The notes beneath the pieces were generated by a model that was given only the letters and a program-made list of their open reading frames with translations, did not search any database and was not told the DNA's origin. DNA of 64,000 bases from Neobacillus notoginsengisoli (GTDB taxonomy: Bacteria > Bacillota > Bacilli > Bacillales > Cytobacillaceae): NCBI RefSeq assembly GCF_003515685.1, contig NZ_QWEG01000001.1, positions 372,001 through 436,000 of the forward strand, written 5' to 3'. A program made the translations under genes and the position numbers. Below are positions 1 through 8,487 of this stretch, piece by piece (the first letter of the stretch is position 1; every line of letters starts with the position of its first letter).

Positions 1-19
1 CGATTGGAGGGACTAGAAA

Positions 20-514
20 ATGGATGTAAGGACACTTTTGTTACAGCAATGGGCAAGCTGCCTAGATAAGGAAGACTGGTTTCCGCCACTTGAAAAAGTG
101 CTAAAGGATGTTTCGTTTGAACAGGCGATTTGGAAGCCAGTTGAGGGAGGAATGCATTCCATTTGGGAACTAGTGTGTCATTTACTTTTCTATGAAAAGC
201 GATATCTGATGCGATTCATGGGTGAAACAGAGAATGAACCCCAGGCAGACAATAATGATTCTACATTTCGGTTACCAACTAAGACGGTAGAAAATTGGGA
301 GAAAACAAAACTAGAATACTTTTCTGTTCATCGTGAACTTGAAGAAATACTAGCAAAATCAGAACATGAAGATTTGTTTAGACAGGTTCCAGGAGAAGAT
401 CAACCCTTAGTGCTGGAACTGAAGAGTTTAGCAATGCACGACGCATATCATATTGGGCAAATTGTATTCCTAAGTAAATTGCAAGGAGCTTGGCCAGAAA
501 AACGCAGCTTTTAA
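20..514 (+). CDS. DinB-family protein
   Basis: A 164-residue protein that reads as a DinB/YfiT-like four-helix bundle, a family of metal-binding proteins often induced by DNA damage or acting as thiol-dependent transferases. Histidines that could bind metal are seen in the family spacing: one near residue 53 in WELVCHLLFYEKRYL and two near residues 140-144 in MHDAYHIGQI. The length fits the family. The ATG has a clear GGAGGG site 8 bases upstream. The exact substrate cannot be told. A hairpin terminator follows. Confidence 0.8.
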   Translation: MDVRTLLLQQWASCLDKEDWFPPLEKVLKDVSFEQAIWKPVEGGMHSIWELVCHLLFYEKRYLMRFMGETENEPQADNNDSTFRLPTKTVENWEKTKLEYFSVHRELEEILAKSEHEDLFRQVPGEDQPLVLELKSLAMHDAYHIGQIVFLSKLQGAWPEKRSF

Positions 515-566
515 AAAGCTTAATTCGTTTACGGATTACATTAAAAGTCGCTCAAGGGAAAAGAAC

Positions 567-600
567 CGGGGACGTCCAAATCGGACGTTCCCTTGTTTTA
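567..600 (+). terminator. Rho-independent terminator after the DinB-like gene
   Basis: The stem ggggacgtcc/ggacgttccc with an AAAT-C loop is followed by TTGTTTTA. Confidence 0.75.
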
Positions 601-751
601 TATTGAAATGGTTACCAGAAATCCTTACATCAATAGTTAGTAACACATTCTGTTAGTCCATAACTGCATCAACGGGATTAAATTATAGTTGACCACTCGG
701 AATAATTGGTTTAAACTAAAAGTGTAAACATTATCTAATTCAAAAACTAAT

Positions 752-895
752 ACTTATCCAGAGAGGTGGAGGGACTGGCCCGAAGAAACCTCAGCAGCAG
801 TTTAAATACTGTGCTAAATCCTGCAAGCTATGCGCTTGGAAGATAAGTTGAGGCGTCAATAAACTAAATTCTCCTCTTCTTATCGTTTTAAATGG
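752..895 (+). promoter_or_regulatory. SAM-I (S-box) riboswitch
   Basis: The S-box core is plain: gagaggtggagggactgg at about 762, then a gAaGAAACCt variant of the usual GATGAAACC, a cAGCAgC segment, and TGCTAAATCCtGCAA at about 813. The P1 helix is acttatc (752-758) with gataagt (842-848). The second P1 strand can instead pair with cttatc near 880 just before GTTTTAAA, which is the expected terminator switch. S-boxes normally shut off methionine/SAM genes when SAM is plentiful. Here the next gene, 40 bases on, is a small FbpA-family gene, which is unusual. Confidence 0.88.
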
Positions 896-932
896 GTGCC
901 ATTTTGAAATGAAGATAAAGGAGGATTTTTTT

Positions 933-1130
933 ATGGAAAAAATAAAAAATACGGCGGACGACAAGAGAAATTTGTTAATTACAAAATTGATAGGATTGGA
1001 CAAATTTAAAATTAAAGAAAAACAACTATACGAATTATCATTGTCCGAATTAGAATACGAGTACTTTAAATCGCAATATTGCGACCATCCGCACGGTGGA
1101 CATGGGTCTATAAGGTGGAAGAATTTTTGA
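933..1130 (+). CDS. FbpA-family (Fur-regulated basic protein A-like) small protein
   Basis: A 65-residue protein. The central stretch, LLITKLIGLDKFK followed by KQLYELSLSELEYEY, is the signature of the small FbpA family (Pfam PF13076), whose B. subtilis founder is linked to the iron-sparing response. The start is the ATG at 933, which follows AAAGGAGG; an upstream ATG in frame at 909 lacks a good site. The tail CDHPHGGHGSIRW adds one Cys and three His not typical of the family and might bind metal. It lies directly under the SAM riboswitch, so its expression probably follows SAM level. Confidence 0.7.
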   Translation: MEKIKNTADDKRNLLITKLIGLDKFKIKEKQLYELSLSELEYEYFKSQYCDHPHGGHGSIRWKNF

Positions 1131-1210
1131 ATCACTATGTTCCGAGAGGTGGAAGACTTGTCTGACAAAATAAAGCTTCCGGAAATTAATAATGAATAGT
1201 TATGTTATAG

Positions 1211-1240
1211 AAAAGGGCTGGTGTGAATTCACACCAGCCC
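1211..1240 (-). terminator. Terminator for the minus-strand hydrolase gene
   Basis: A perfect palindrome gggctggtgtgaattcacac... (1215-1240) is followed on the minus strand by TTTTCTAT. It lies 68 bases past the stop of the leftward gene. Confidence 0.7.
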
Positions 1241-1307
1241 ATTTAGTTCGAGATTCATATTTTTAAAAAAATTAAGGACAACGATATGGTAACTTTATAT
1301 AATATGG

Positions 1308-2089
1308 CTATTTCTTAAATTCCCTTTCCTCTCCATATCCCATCGTTACCACTTCGGTTTGTGGATAATCGTTTAACAACTCTTTCAGGTCTTTGTCTCT
1401 ATCAATCATATATGCCACTACGGGAAAGGCATTCAATAATTGATCAAGGGTCTCCGGTGATGTGGCACTTTTTTTAGATGGAAATGTATGGCTTGGAATA
1501 ACGTATTGAACTTCCAATAGGTGTTTTACTGCATAGGCTGCTTCTTTTGGCCCCATTGTAAAATGGCCTGATGAGGATAATATTGCAATCTCTGGATTAT
1601 ATACATCTTGAATCAACTTCATATCATACATAAGAGCCGTATCCCCAGAATGGTAAACTGTATAATCATTGTCAAAGTCAAAAATATAACCAGATGCCGC
1701 GCCCGCATATATTGGGGTTCCTTCTATCTCCCCGTATGAGGATGTATGTTTTGCTTGAACCATTGTAACGTTAAGATCTTCGAAGGACACCGAACCACCT
1801 AGATTAATAGGAAGTACATTTTTAATGCCTTTTTGCAGAAGGATCATGGCCAAATCATATTGGGCAACAACCATAATGTCAGGTTTGTTTTCCACTATCT
1901 TAGAAAGTCCACTTGTATGATCGAAATGTCCGTGTGTCAAAAATACACAATCAATAGAATGATAAAAATCTTTATTATCCAGCTGTTGTGGAAATCCTGG
2001 ATTTAGATCAATAAATGGATCTACGAGGTAATTTTTGCCTCCAAACTTGTAAACATATACATTGCATGACCAAGCCGTAATATTTTCAT
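1308..2089 (-). pseudogene. Metallo-beta-lactamase-fold hydrolase (UPF0173/YtkL-like), frameshifted
   Basis: Read leftward, the gene starts at ATG 2089 after GGGGGAG, giving MKILRLGHAMYMFTSLE, then loses frame near 2040. The other frame continues GGKNYLVDPFIDLN and on through the metal motif THGHFDHT, YHSGDTALM and VIPSHTFP to the stop. One missing base near 2035-2045 explains it. The family (YtkL of B. subtilis, about 227 aa) is predicted to be metal-dependent hydrolases of unknown substrate. An open frame of 210 codons remains from 1940, but it lacks the N-terminal beta strands. A real deletion or a sequencing error are both possible. Confidence 0.8.
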
Positions 2090-2627
2090 TACATTCTTCT
2101 CCCCCTAATAAGAGTAAAGTAAAACCACTATCATTCTATTCCTGACTTTCTAATTAATAAGTACGAACTTACAAAATGTGATTATTGGCTTAAATAAGTA
2201 ATGAATATCTTGCCAAGATCCAACAAGTATCAGTTGTTTATAGCTGAGGTATTGAGAACAAAGCCTAGTGGTAATCACCTGCATGATAATTGGGGGGGTA
2301 TTGATGCTTATGTTAAGAATTATTTAGTTCATATAAAGCTTGTTTTCTTTCAAGAGACCAGTATTTTGCAAACGGGCCACGTTTCTGGAATATTAGCGCA
2401 TAAGAACCTGAGGAGGATTAAATGATGATAAGTTGAATTAGCAAAAGATGGCTAGATAAAGGTGACATCATACCAATTAAAAAACTGCGACTTTTAAAGG
2501 TGCGGTGAACTGTATCACCTTTATCAATAAGAATCCAAAAGAATTAGCAGAAATAACAACAAGTTCTCCCACCGTCTTTACTTATTTCCACCTTTACAAA
2601 ATCCCCATTACCTGTCAGGCAATCCCT
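2090..2627. other. Stretch without a supported gene
   Basis: An open frame at 2201-2425 (+, 74 codons) has no ribosome-binding site and no family I recognise. Otherwise AT-rich with no clear signal. Confidence 0.5.
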
Positions 2628-3012
2628 TTAATCAGGATGCTTGCCAGTATTTAAAATTTCCATATCCATAGGCTTTTGAATCGTCGAGTTTACATTCATT
2701 GTTGTAACTGGACAGGCTTCTTGATTCGTTTCTTTATGCGGGTAATACATATAATCAATTGCCTGAAAGGAACCTCTAAAATGTGAATCGATACACGAAT
2801 TTGCTTGATCCATTTAACGAACGCCATGGCATACCACTGTGGCACAATCAATCTAAGTGGATAACTAGGTTTAAACGGAATCGGGTTGCCGTTGTACTCA
2901 TATGCAATAATCGTGTCAGGGTGGAGTGCCTTCCCAATCGGCAAACTCCTAGCAAAAGTGAAAACCTTATTTAGATCGGTTCTTTTTCCAAAATCATATT
3001 TCCACGATCACT
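2628..3012 (-). pseudogene. Relic of a molybdopterin-dependent sulfite-oxidase-like enzyme
   Basis: Two minus-strand frames join into one protein piece. The first, from about 3012 to 2760, reads YDFGKRTDLNKV then FARSLPIGKALHPDTIIAYE and YPLRLIVPQWYAMAFVKW. The second, ending at 2628, continues FRGSFQAIDYMYYP. This is the molybdopterin-binding fold of the sulfite oxidase family, where PLR(L)IVPGWYG and KW are hallmark runs. The N-terminal cysteine domain and the C-terminal dimerisation domain are both missing, and a frameshift lies near 2770, so this is a dead fragment. Confidence 0.75.
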
Positions 3013-3170
3013 TGTGCAAAAGGAAAAAAATTGCGGGTAAAATGGGAGGTAGGACGGTGCGGCAGTTAAAAAGGTAAAAGATTTAAATTTTCCGTCACTT
3101 TGCAGTGGCGTTTTCTATTAGTTCTCATCCATAATATTAATATAATGTTATTTTCGGAGGTTGTAATTGG

Positions 3171-3857
3171 ATGAGGCTACTAAAACTCTTGTTATTTACA
3201 GGTATTACATTATTGTTATTACCGTTACTGATTGCATGGGGAATGAAATGGGAATGGACAGGTTTTGCCCCTGGAACACCTGATGGCTGGCTGGGGTTTT
3301 GGGGCGGTTATATTGGAGCGGTAATCGGAGCTTTAACGGCGGGAGCCATTGCATATTTTGTTGCAACCAAACAAATAGAATTACAAACTGAAAAAGATGA
3401 TAAAAGAGAAAAAAACTTTTTAGCTTCCCAAATTAGAATTCAAAAATTACAAGAAGTTAATTCAGACATATTACAGTTTAACCGAGAGCACGCAATTATT
3501 AATGCTAAAATTATTGAACTTATTAAAGAAAGAATAACTCAAAATGAATTTGAGCAGTTAAATGATGCGCAACAGGAAAAAATCACACAAATAATAAGGA
3601 ATCTAAAAGGCAATGAGGTATTTAATCCTTTTTCAAAGGAAATATACGAATTAATAGAAATGGCCAGTCTATGTTTAGATAAAGCATATGAGGCATACCA
3701 TAATCCTCTTACTAAAAAAAAGTCTTATAACCCGGAAGACGTCTCATGGAGAGCAATCGACGCAGAATTCAATAAAATGTTTTTATTTTCTATAAACATT
3801 ACAGAAAAAATTAATGAGAGACTGCATAACGAGATAAAAAATTTGACTTTAGATTAA
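3171..3857 (+). CDS. Membrane-anchored coiled-coil protein, unknown function
   Basis: A 228-residue protein. Residues 4-22 form a first membrane helix and about 42-66 a glycine-rich second one (GFWGGYIGAVIGALTAGAIA). The rest is a charged, helical cytoplasmic part starting IELQTEKDDKREK. The same two-helix plus coiled-coil plan appears in the gene at 4240, so the two may be distant paralogues. Similar plans occur in putative abortive-infection proteins, but I see no catalytic motif, so that is only a guess. The ATG follows GGAGG by about 10 bases. A hairpin terminator follows the stop. Confidence 0.7.
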   Translation: MRLLKLLLFTGITLLLLPLLIAWGMKWEWTGFAPGTPDGWLGFWGGYIGAVIGALTAGAIAYFVATKQIELQTEKDDKREKNFLASQIRIQKLQEVNSDILQFNREHAIINAKIIELIKERITQNEFEQLNDAQQEKITQIIRNLKGNEVFNPFSKEIYELIEMASLCLDKAYEAYHNPLTKKKSYNPEDVSWRAIDAEFNKMFLFSINITEKINERLHNEIKNLTLD

Positions 3858-3860
3858 AAT

Positions 3861-3886
3861 GGCATCCTTCGGGGTGCTCTTTGTTT
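3861..3886 (+). terminator. Terminator
   Basis: The stem ggcatcc-ttcg-gggtgct (two G-T pairs) is followed by CTTTGTTT, directly after the stop at 3857. Confidence 0.6.
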
Positions 3887-3961
3887 GTCGATAATTGACG
3901 AACGAAAATTGTAGAAAAACCACATCTTTTAACGAATCATTATGTATTGAGGAGGGGGATT

Positions 3962-4198
3962 ATGGATAGTTCTGTTTTTGCGCCATTAAAGGAAACACTA
4001 AATAACCTGGCAGGTCAGTTGGTTCTCCTAATGGTTATCTGGGGTGTTGCTTATTGTTTAGTATGGTGGGTGCTGAGTAAGTTAAAAGTACCTAAGGCTA
4101 TTACGAACTTTCTTTCAGGTTTAGCGTTACTGGGTATAATGTATTACACAATACAATATCAACTCATCCCGGGGTTCCAACATGGTTTTTGGCAATAA
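3962..4198 (+). CDS. Small two-helix membrane protein, unknown function
   Basis: A 78-residue hydrophobic protein with membrane helices at about residues 17-38 (LVLLMVIWGVAYCLVWWVL) and 47-68. The ATG at 3962 follows GGAGGGGG by 6 bases; an in-frame TTG at 3947 overlaps that site and is rejected. It sits between two genes for membrane-anchored coiled-coil proteins on the same strand. Its size and plan resemble holins or small membrane partners, but nothing identifies it. Confidence 0.6.
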   Translation: MDSSVFAPLKETLNNLAGQLVLLMVIWGVAYCLVWWVLSKLKVPKAITNFLSGLALLGIMYYTIQYQLIPGFQHGFWQ

Positions 4199-4239
4199 AC
4201 ATCACATCAAAATAAAAAACAAAAACACAGGCGGTACTC

Positions 4240-4824
4240 ATGAGGATAAAAATTGAAGAGTTGTTTAAGTGGTTGATCCTTTTTATAACTGGTATTTATT
4301 CGTTCATAATTATTTTTCTGCTATTTAAAGTCTTGGTTGATAAGGATTACTTAATTGGATTAATAGGTGCATCCGGCTCGATTATTGGGGGGGCATTAAC
4401 ACTAATAGGAGTAAAATGGACTTTAAATGAACAAAAGAGAGCCTTAGCTCAAGAGAAATACGAGAAAGCAAATTTTGTATTTACTGAGCTCTTGCCTGCT
4501 TTAACAGGCGTTTATAATAGCGTAAAATCTTTAAACCCATTTAACTGGAATGAAGGTATTAATTTAGTAGAAAAAAATGCAAAGAAATTAGAGGAATTGG
4601 CCACTGAATTATCTATAGAAGCAAAACATATAGGAATAAATTTCTATAGAGAAGTTAAATCTGTTGAATATTACGCAGCCGTAATATGGGAAGAAGCAAG
4701 AAAAAATGATGCCGGCAAAACTGATGATGAGAAAATGAAAAATTTAATGATATATTACAATGGGCTTGCAAAAGCAGATAATAATTTGTTACAGCTTGTA
4801 TATGATTCAAAGCACCAAAAATAA
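4240..4824 (+). CDS. Membrane-anchored helical protein, unknown function
   Basis: A 194-residue protein with helices at about residues 10-32 and 38-58 (LIGASGSIIGGALTLIGVKW), then a soluble alpha-helical part beginning TLNEQKRALAQEKYEK. The second helix with its GG and TLIGV run, followed by a charged coil, matches the design of the 3171 gene and of several two-helix proteins found near phage-defence genes. No enzyme motif is visible. The start has a weak AGGCGG site. The next feature downstream is copy 1 of the replication-leader repeat, where a terminator ends this group. Confidence 0.65.
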   Translation: MRIKIEELFKWLILFITGIYSFIIIFLLFKVLVDKDYLIGLIGASGSIIGGALTLIGVKWTLNEQKRALAQEKYEKANFVFTELLPALTGVYNSVKSLNPFNWNEGINLVEKNAKKLEELATELSIEAKHIGINFYREVKSVEYYAAVIWEEARKNDAGKTDDEKMKNLMIYYNGLAKADNNLLQLVYDSKHQK

Positions 4825-4867
4825 AGATCCTTTTATTTTGCCATGAAAGAAAGTAATACTTGAAAAG

Positions 4868-5162
4868 TCCCAAATTGAACCAAACAGCGTATCAATTTAC
4901 ACCAATGAGTACATCCAAATTGGCCTGCTGTACCATAGAGTACTTCATAGATTACTACAGAATATTTATATACATGACCCGGCTTCTAGTCAGCTGGGTC
5001 TTTTTTTGTTCTGACAAAAATTATTCACATTTTGTCATGTCCTTTTTGCCGTTAAATCGCTATGTAAAGGGTGAAAGGGTGGAGTGATAAAAACTAGGAT
5101 GAAGCATGGACAACCATTATGAAACCGAGGTTTTGGTATGAGCAATTTGTTGATCAAAGAGA
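4868..5162 (+). repeat. Replication-leader repeat, copy 1 (truncated)
   Basis: About 295 bases closely matching 7871-8165 and 12767-13065. The shared unit runs from AATTGAACCAAAC through GTACCATAGAGTACTTC, a terminator hairpin (gaccc...gctgggtc then seven T, 4976-5007), the word GTAAAGGGTGAAAGGGTG, and the first codons of the phage initiator gene. The match stops at about 5162 inside gatcaaagag, where aminotransferase sequence begins. Confidence 0.85.
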
Positions 5163-5717
5163 TGACTTTGCCTACGGTGCAATTGGCTATAATAGCAAAG
5201 AACCGGTCAATTTTCTAGAAATAGAAGGAGCGAAGGATGTTGGCATTGAAATGTACACCCTCTCAAAAACATACAATATGGCAGGCTGGCGCGTTGGATT
5301 TGCAGTAGGCAATGCAAAAATCATCGAAGCAATCAACCTCATCCAGGATCATCTATTTTACAGCATATTTCCGGCTGTCCAAAAAGCGGCAATTGCAGCC
5401 TTAACCGAGATCAAACATCTGTAAACGAACTTGTTGACCGTTATGAAAGACGCCGTGATACATTCATTGCCGCGTGCCGTGAAATAGGGTGGGAAGTCGA
5501 AGCACCGAATGGCTCCTTTTCCGCCTGGCTTCCAGTGCCGGAAGGATTCACAAGTGAAGCATTTGCTGATTTCCTACATGAAAAAGCCGACGTAGCCGTT
5601 GCAGCAGGAAAAGGCTTCGGTGAATATGGAGAAGGATATGTTCGCGTTGGTCTCCTGGTTGATGAGGATCGGCTGATAGAAGCGGTCGATAGAATCGGGA
5701 AGCTAAATTTGTTTTAA
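5160..5717 (+). pseudogene. mtnE: PLP aminotransferase fragment (MtnE-like), 5'-truncated and frameshifted
   Basis: The sequence resumes mid-protein with DDFAYGAIGYNSKEP, then YTLSKTYNMAGWRVGF, which carries the PLP lysine (SKTYNMAGWR) of class I aminotransferases. It shifts frame near 5413 and continues VNELVDRYERRRDTF, then GKGFGEYGEGYVRVGL to the stop. The match is to the C-terminal half of MtnE-type enzymes, which make methionine from ketomethylthiobutyrate. The N-terminal half is replaced by the leader repeat, and an open frame crosses the join from an ATG at 5119. A terminator follows, so this was once a normal gene end. Confidence 0.8.
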
Positions 5718-5740
5718 ATCAAAATAAGATGTAAACGACA

Positions 5741-5770
5741 GGTACGGAGAAGGGTTCTTCGTGCCTTTTT
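5741..5770 (+). terminator. Terminator of the aminotransferase gene
   Basis: The stem ggtacggagaa/ttcttcgtgcc with a GGG loop is followed by TTTTT. Confidence 0.8.
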
Positions 5771-6284
5771 AGATGCTGTACTTCTGGCATTATAGATTCA
5801 CTAGTTCGTTAACAGCTACTTCCAATGCAGGAGGAAGGATTGTTTTCTCTTCATGAGGTAATCGATTAAAGGTTCGTAATCAAGCTATAAGATTACTTTT
5901 ATTTTTTTCGATTACAGCGATTCTACTTACCGTTGTGTTTGATGCGATTAATTATTTAATGCAATCTGATTATCGCATTGCTTTGTATAGTGAATGTAGG
6001 TTACAGTGGCGAATTTTCATCCTTACCGCCATTATATTTTGACCGATTTGGTTTAAACAGTATATCAACGCCATCACTCTTCCATATAGCATGAACACTT
6101 TCCTATAAGCTGGGAGAACTAGTTTGGATACGGATCAAGATCACCTTTACATTAAGTAACAAAGCTTCAGAAAACCATACTGTTGTCTATTAATTCGTAC
6201 AGGAAATATTTTTGGTGAATATTCCCTATATTCCCACTTTAATGTATAATTTTAATAGAATTAGGTTGAAAAAGGGGGAGAAAT
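5771..6284. other. Intergenic stretch with a possible gene remnant
   Basis: One frame at about 5881-6043 (+) reads as a hydrophobic piece (LLLFFSITAILLTVVFDAIN, then a stop at 6041), which could be the end of a lost membrane protein. Nothing else is recognised before the dGTPase promoter region. Confidence 0.4.
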
Positions 6285-7637
6285 ATGAGTATTAAAGAGT
6301 TTGATATTGAGAAAAATAAAGAAATTCGACAAATAAGATTGAATAGCGTGGATATGACAAGGAAAAATGATAGGAGAGATGAATTCCAACGAGATTATGG
6401 ACGACTTATTCATTCCCCTGCTTTTAGAAGATTGCATGGAAAATCTCAGGTTTTTGGTGCAGGATCAGGTGACTATTTTCGTAATAGGCTAACACATACT
6501 TTAGAAGTTGCCCAAATTGGACGTGTGTTAGCGAGTTATTTATCCAAAGAGATAGATAATTTGCCAAGAAATCCTGGACTAACTATTAATCCCTTAGTCG
6601 TAGAAAGTGCATGTTTAGCTCATGATTTAGGACATCCCCCCTTTGGGCATAAAGGTGAATGCGATTTGAACAAATTATTAAATGTAAAAGATGAATACTA
6701 CGAGGGTAATGCTCAAAATTTTAGGATTTTAATGTATTTGGAGAATATTTATCCCGATCATTATGGATTAAATTTAACAGCATCTGTTTTGTTAGCTATT
6801 AACAAATATCCATATAGGCTAAAAGAAAATAAGAAAAAGGGGCTGTACGATTCGGAGTGGACAGCAATCTCCCAACTGAGGGAAGGATGGGGTATTCCTA
6901 ACGGATGTAAAACACTTGAAGCTCAAATAATGGATTTATCTGATGATATTGCATATTCTACACATGATATTGCATATTCTACACATGATATTGAAGATGG
7001 TATAAAAGCAGGGAAAATCAGAAGAGATCCCCTTTTTGTGAAAAGTATTATGGATGATTTGATTCAAGAAGTTTGTACTAGCAAAGAAAAGGAACTTTGG
7101 GATGCTTTAAGTAAGGGCGAAATGAAAAAAAACATCAATGATCTTCTTCAACAATTTATAAACGTTTGGCAGGGGAAAGTGGATATGTCAGATGAAGTTA
7201 TTGGTAGACAGGAACTAAAAGCACATTATGTAAATGAATTTGCTAATAGCATCGGGATTATTGAAACACAAGAGAATGGTGAGCCTTGGTATAAAGTAAC
7301 TTTTGTTAAAGATGGGGAAGAAGATTTATCATTGTTAAGACTTATGATAATACTTAAGAAATTAGTCTGGGTAACACTTGTAAAGGACATTAGAGTCCAA
7401 CGATTGCAAATGCGTGGGGAAGTAATAATAAAAGGGTTATGGAGTATATTAAATGACGTAGAAAACGGGAAGAAAATACTTCCAAGAGGATGGGTGGATC
7501 GATTTGAAAGCAGCAATGGAGAGTGGGGGTGGGATCGCTTTATTGCTGACTATATTTCTGGTATGACCGATAATTATGCAGATAAACTTTATGGAGAGCT
7601 ATATGGAAGTAGAATTGGCAACATTTACGGAGAATAA
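6285..7637 (+). CDS. dgt: Deoxyguanosine triphosphate triphosphohydrolase-like HD protein
   Basis: A 450-residue HD-superfamily enzyme of the dGTPase type, which splits dNTPs to nucleosides and triphosphate and can starve phages of DNA precursors. Visible motifs: RDYGRLIHSPAFRRLHGKSQ near 37-56, RLTHTLEVAQIGR with His at about 70, HDLGHPPFGH near 112-121, and DLSDDIAYSTHD near 218-229. Immediately after the last HD ligand a 7-residue unit (DIAYSTH) is repeated in frame, an insertion next to the active site. The start follows AAAGGGGGAG. It stands alone in an accessory region rather than by primase/rpoD, which hints at a defence role. Confidence 0.88.
   Translation: MSIKEFDIEKNKEIRQIRLNSVDMTRKNDRRDEFQRDYGRLIHSPAFRRLHGKSQVFGAGSGDYFRNRLTHTLEVAQIGRVLASYLSKEIDNLPRNPGLTINPLVVESACLAHDLGHPPFGHKGECDLNKLLNVKDEYYEGNAQNFRILMYLENIYPDHYGLNLTASVLLAINKYPYRLKENKKKGLYDSEWTAISQLREGWGIPNGCKTLEAQIMDLSDDIAYSTHDIAYSTHDIEDGIKAGKIRRDPLFVKSIMDDLIQEVCTSKEKELWDALSKGEMKKNINDLLQQFINVWQGKVDMSDEVIGRQELKAHYVNEFANSIGIIETQENGEPWYKVTFVKDGEEDLSLLRLMIILKKLVWVTLVKDIRVQRLQMRGEVIIKGLWSILNDVENGKKILPRGWVDRFESSNGEWGWDRFIADYISGMTDNYADKLYGELYGSRIGNIYGE
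6945..6986 (+). repeat. 21-base tandem duplication inside the dGTPase gene
   Basis: The unit gatattgcatattctacaca-t is present twice without mismatch and keeps the frame, repeating residues DIAYSTH at the HD metal site. Confidence 0.95.
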
Positions 7638-7870
7638 TCCCACTTTCTATGTTGAAAATCTGCTCCACGAACAACCTATTGGTTTTTTTGGATGAGATAG
7701 TTTGACCTCCCTGATCCGTTTGCGCTTATATCTTACAAACTAACCCCTTCCATCTACAAAAAAGTATCGAGGGATTCTTACAAAGCAATTTCACTTTAAA
7801 CTTTGGGTGAGTTGTGGTTTCATTCTTGGGAACATTGTCCTGATTGACGACTATTGACAACCTGCACAGC

Positions 7871-8138
7871 CCCAATTGAACCAAACGCCATTCCATCTTG
7901 CACCCATGAGTGCATCCAATTTGCCCCGCTGTACCATAGAGTACTTCATAGATTACTACATAACTTTTATATACATGACTCGGTTGCTAGCCAGCTGGGT
8001 CTTTTTTTGTTCTGACAAAAATTGTTCACATTTTGCCATGTCCTTTTTGCCGTTAAATCGCTATGTAAAGGGTGAAAGGGTGGAGTGATAAAAACTGGGA
8101 TGAAGCATGGACAACCAAAATGAAACGGAGGTTTTTGT
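7871..8138 (+). repeat. Replication-leader repeat, copy 2
   Basis: The same leader unit as at 4868 and 12767, including AATTGAACCAAAC, GTACCATAGAGTACTTC, the hairpin terminator (about 7977-8009) and GTAAAGGGTGAAAGGGTG. It leads into a broken initiator gene. Confidence 0.85.
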
Positions 8139-8487
8139 AGGGGCAATTTGTTGATCAAGGAGCGGCCGATGATGGTGATTCCTGCCTTGGCGAAAAAGAT
8201 TGGATTGAATGAAGCAATTGTACTGCAGCAAATCCATTATTGGCTGACGAAGGAGCTGCATATGATTGAGGGGCGCCGCTGGGTTTACAACACGTACAGG
8301 GAGTGGCACGATCAGCTTCCATTCTGATCGGAAAGTACGATTAAGCGTTTGTTTAAGACACTCGAGGACCTGGATTATGTTCTATCGGGGAATTTCAACA
8401 GGTCAAAAATGGACCAGACGAAGCGGTATACGATCTATTATGAAAATTTGAAGGAGCTCGGAGAAGGAGAGGTCTCCTTCACTGATC
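8139..8487 (+). pseudogene. Broken copy of the phage replication initiator gene
   Basis: Close nucleotide match to the N-terminal half of the intact gene at 13035. Three lesions are visible: the start codon is AGG instead of ATG at 8139, codon 63 is TGA (8325-8327) where the intact copy has TGG, and the match ends at about 8487, so the C-terminal domain is missing. The remaining protein would read KERPMMVIPALAKKIGLNEA before the stop. A hairpin (8517-8544) follows. Confidence 0.85.

Noticed and set aside
2201-2425. A 74-codon plus-strand frame as a gene
   Set aside because: No ribosome-binding site, no family, and it lies in a decayed region.
2783-3077. Plus-strand frames opposite the sulfite-oxidase relic
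   Set aside because: They are shadows; the minus strand holds the recognisable protein pieces.
5020-5040. TTATTCACA in leader copy 1 as a DnaA box
   Set aside because: It fits the DnaA-box consensus, but copies 2 and 3 have TTGTTCACA and TTGCTCACA, so it is not conserved; a chance match is likelier.
4873-5087. Open frame in the leader repeat (75 codons, also at 7876 and 12773)
   Set aside because: Its sequence runs through a terminator hairpin and varies between the three copies without coding-like change patterns, so it is most likely non-coding.
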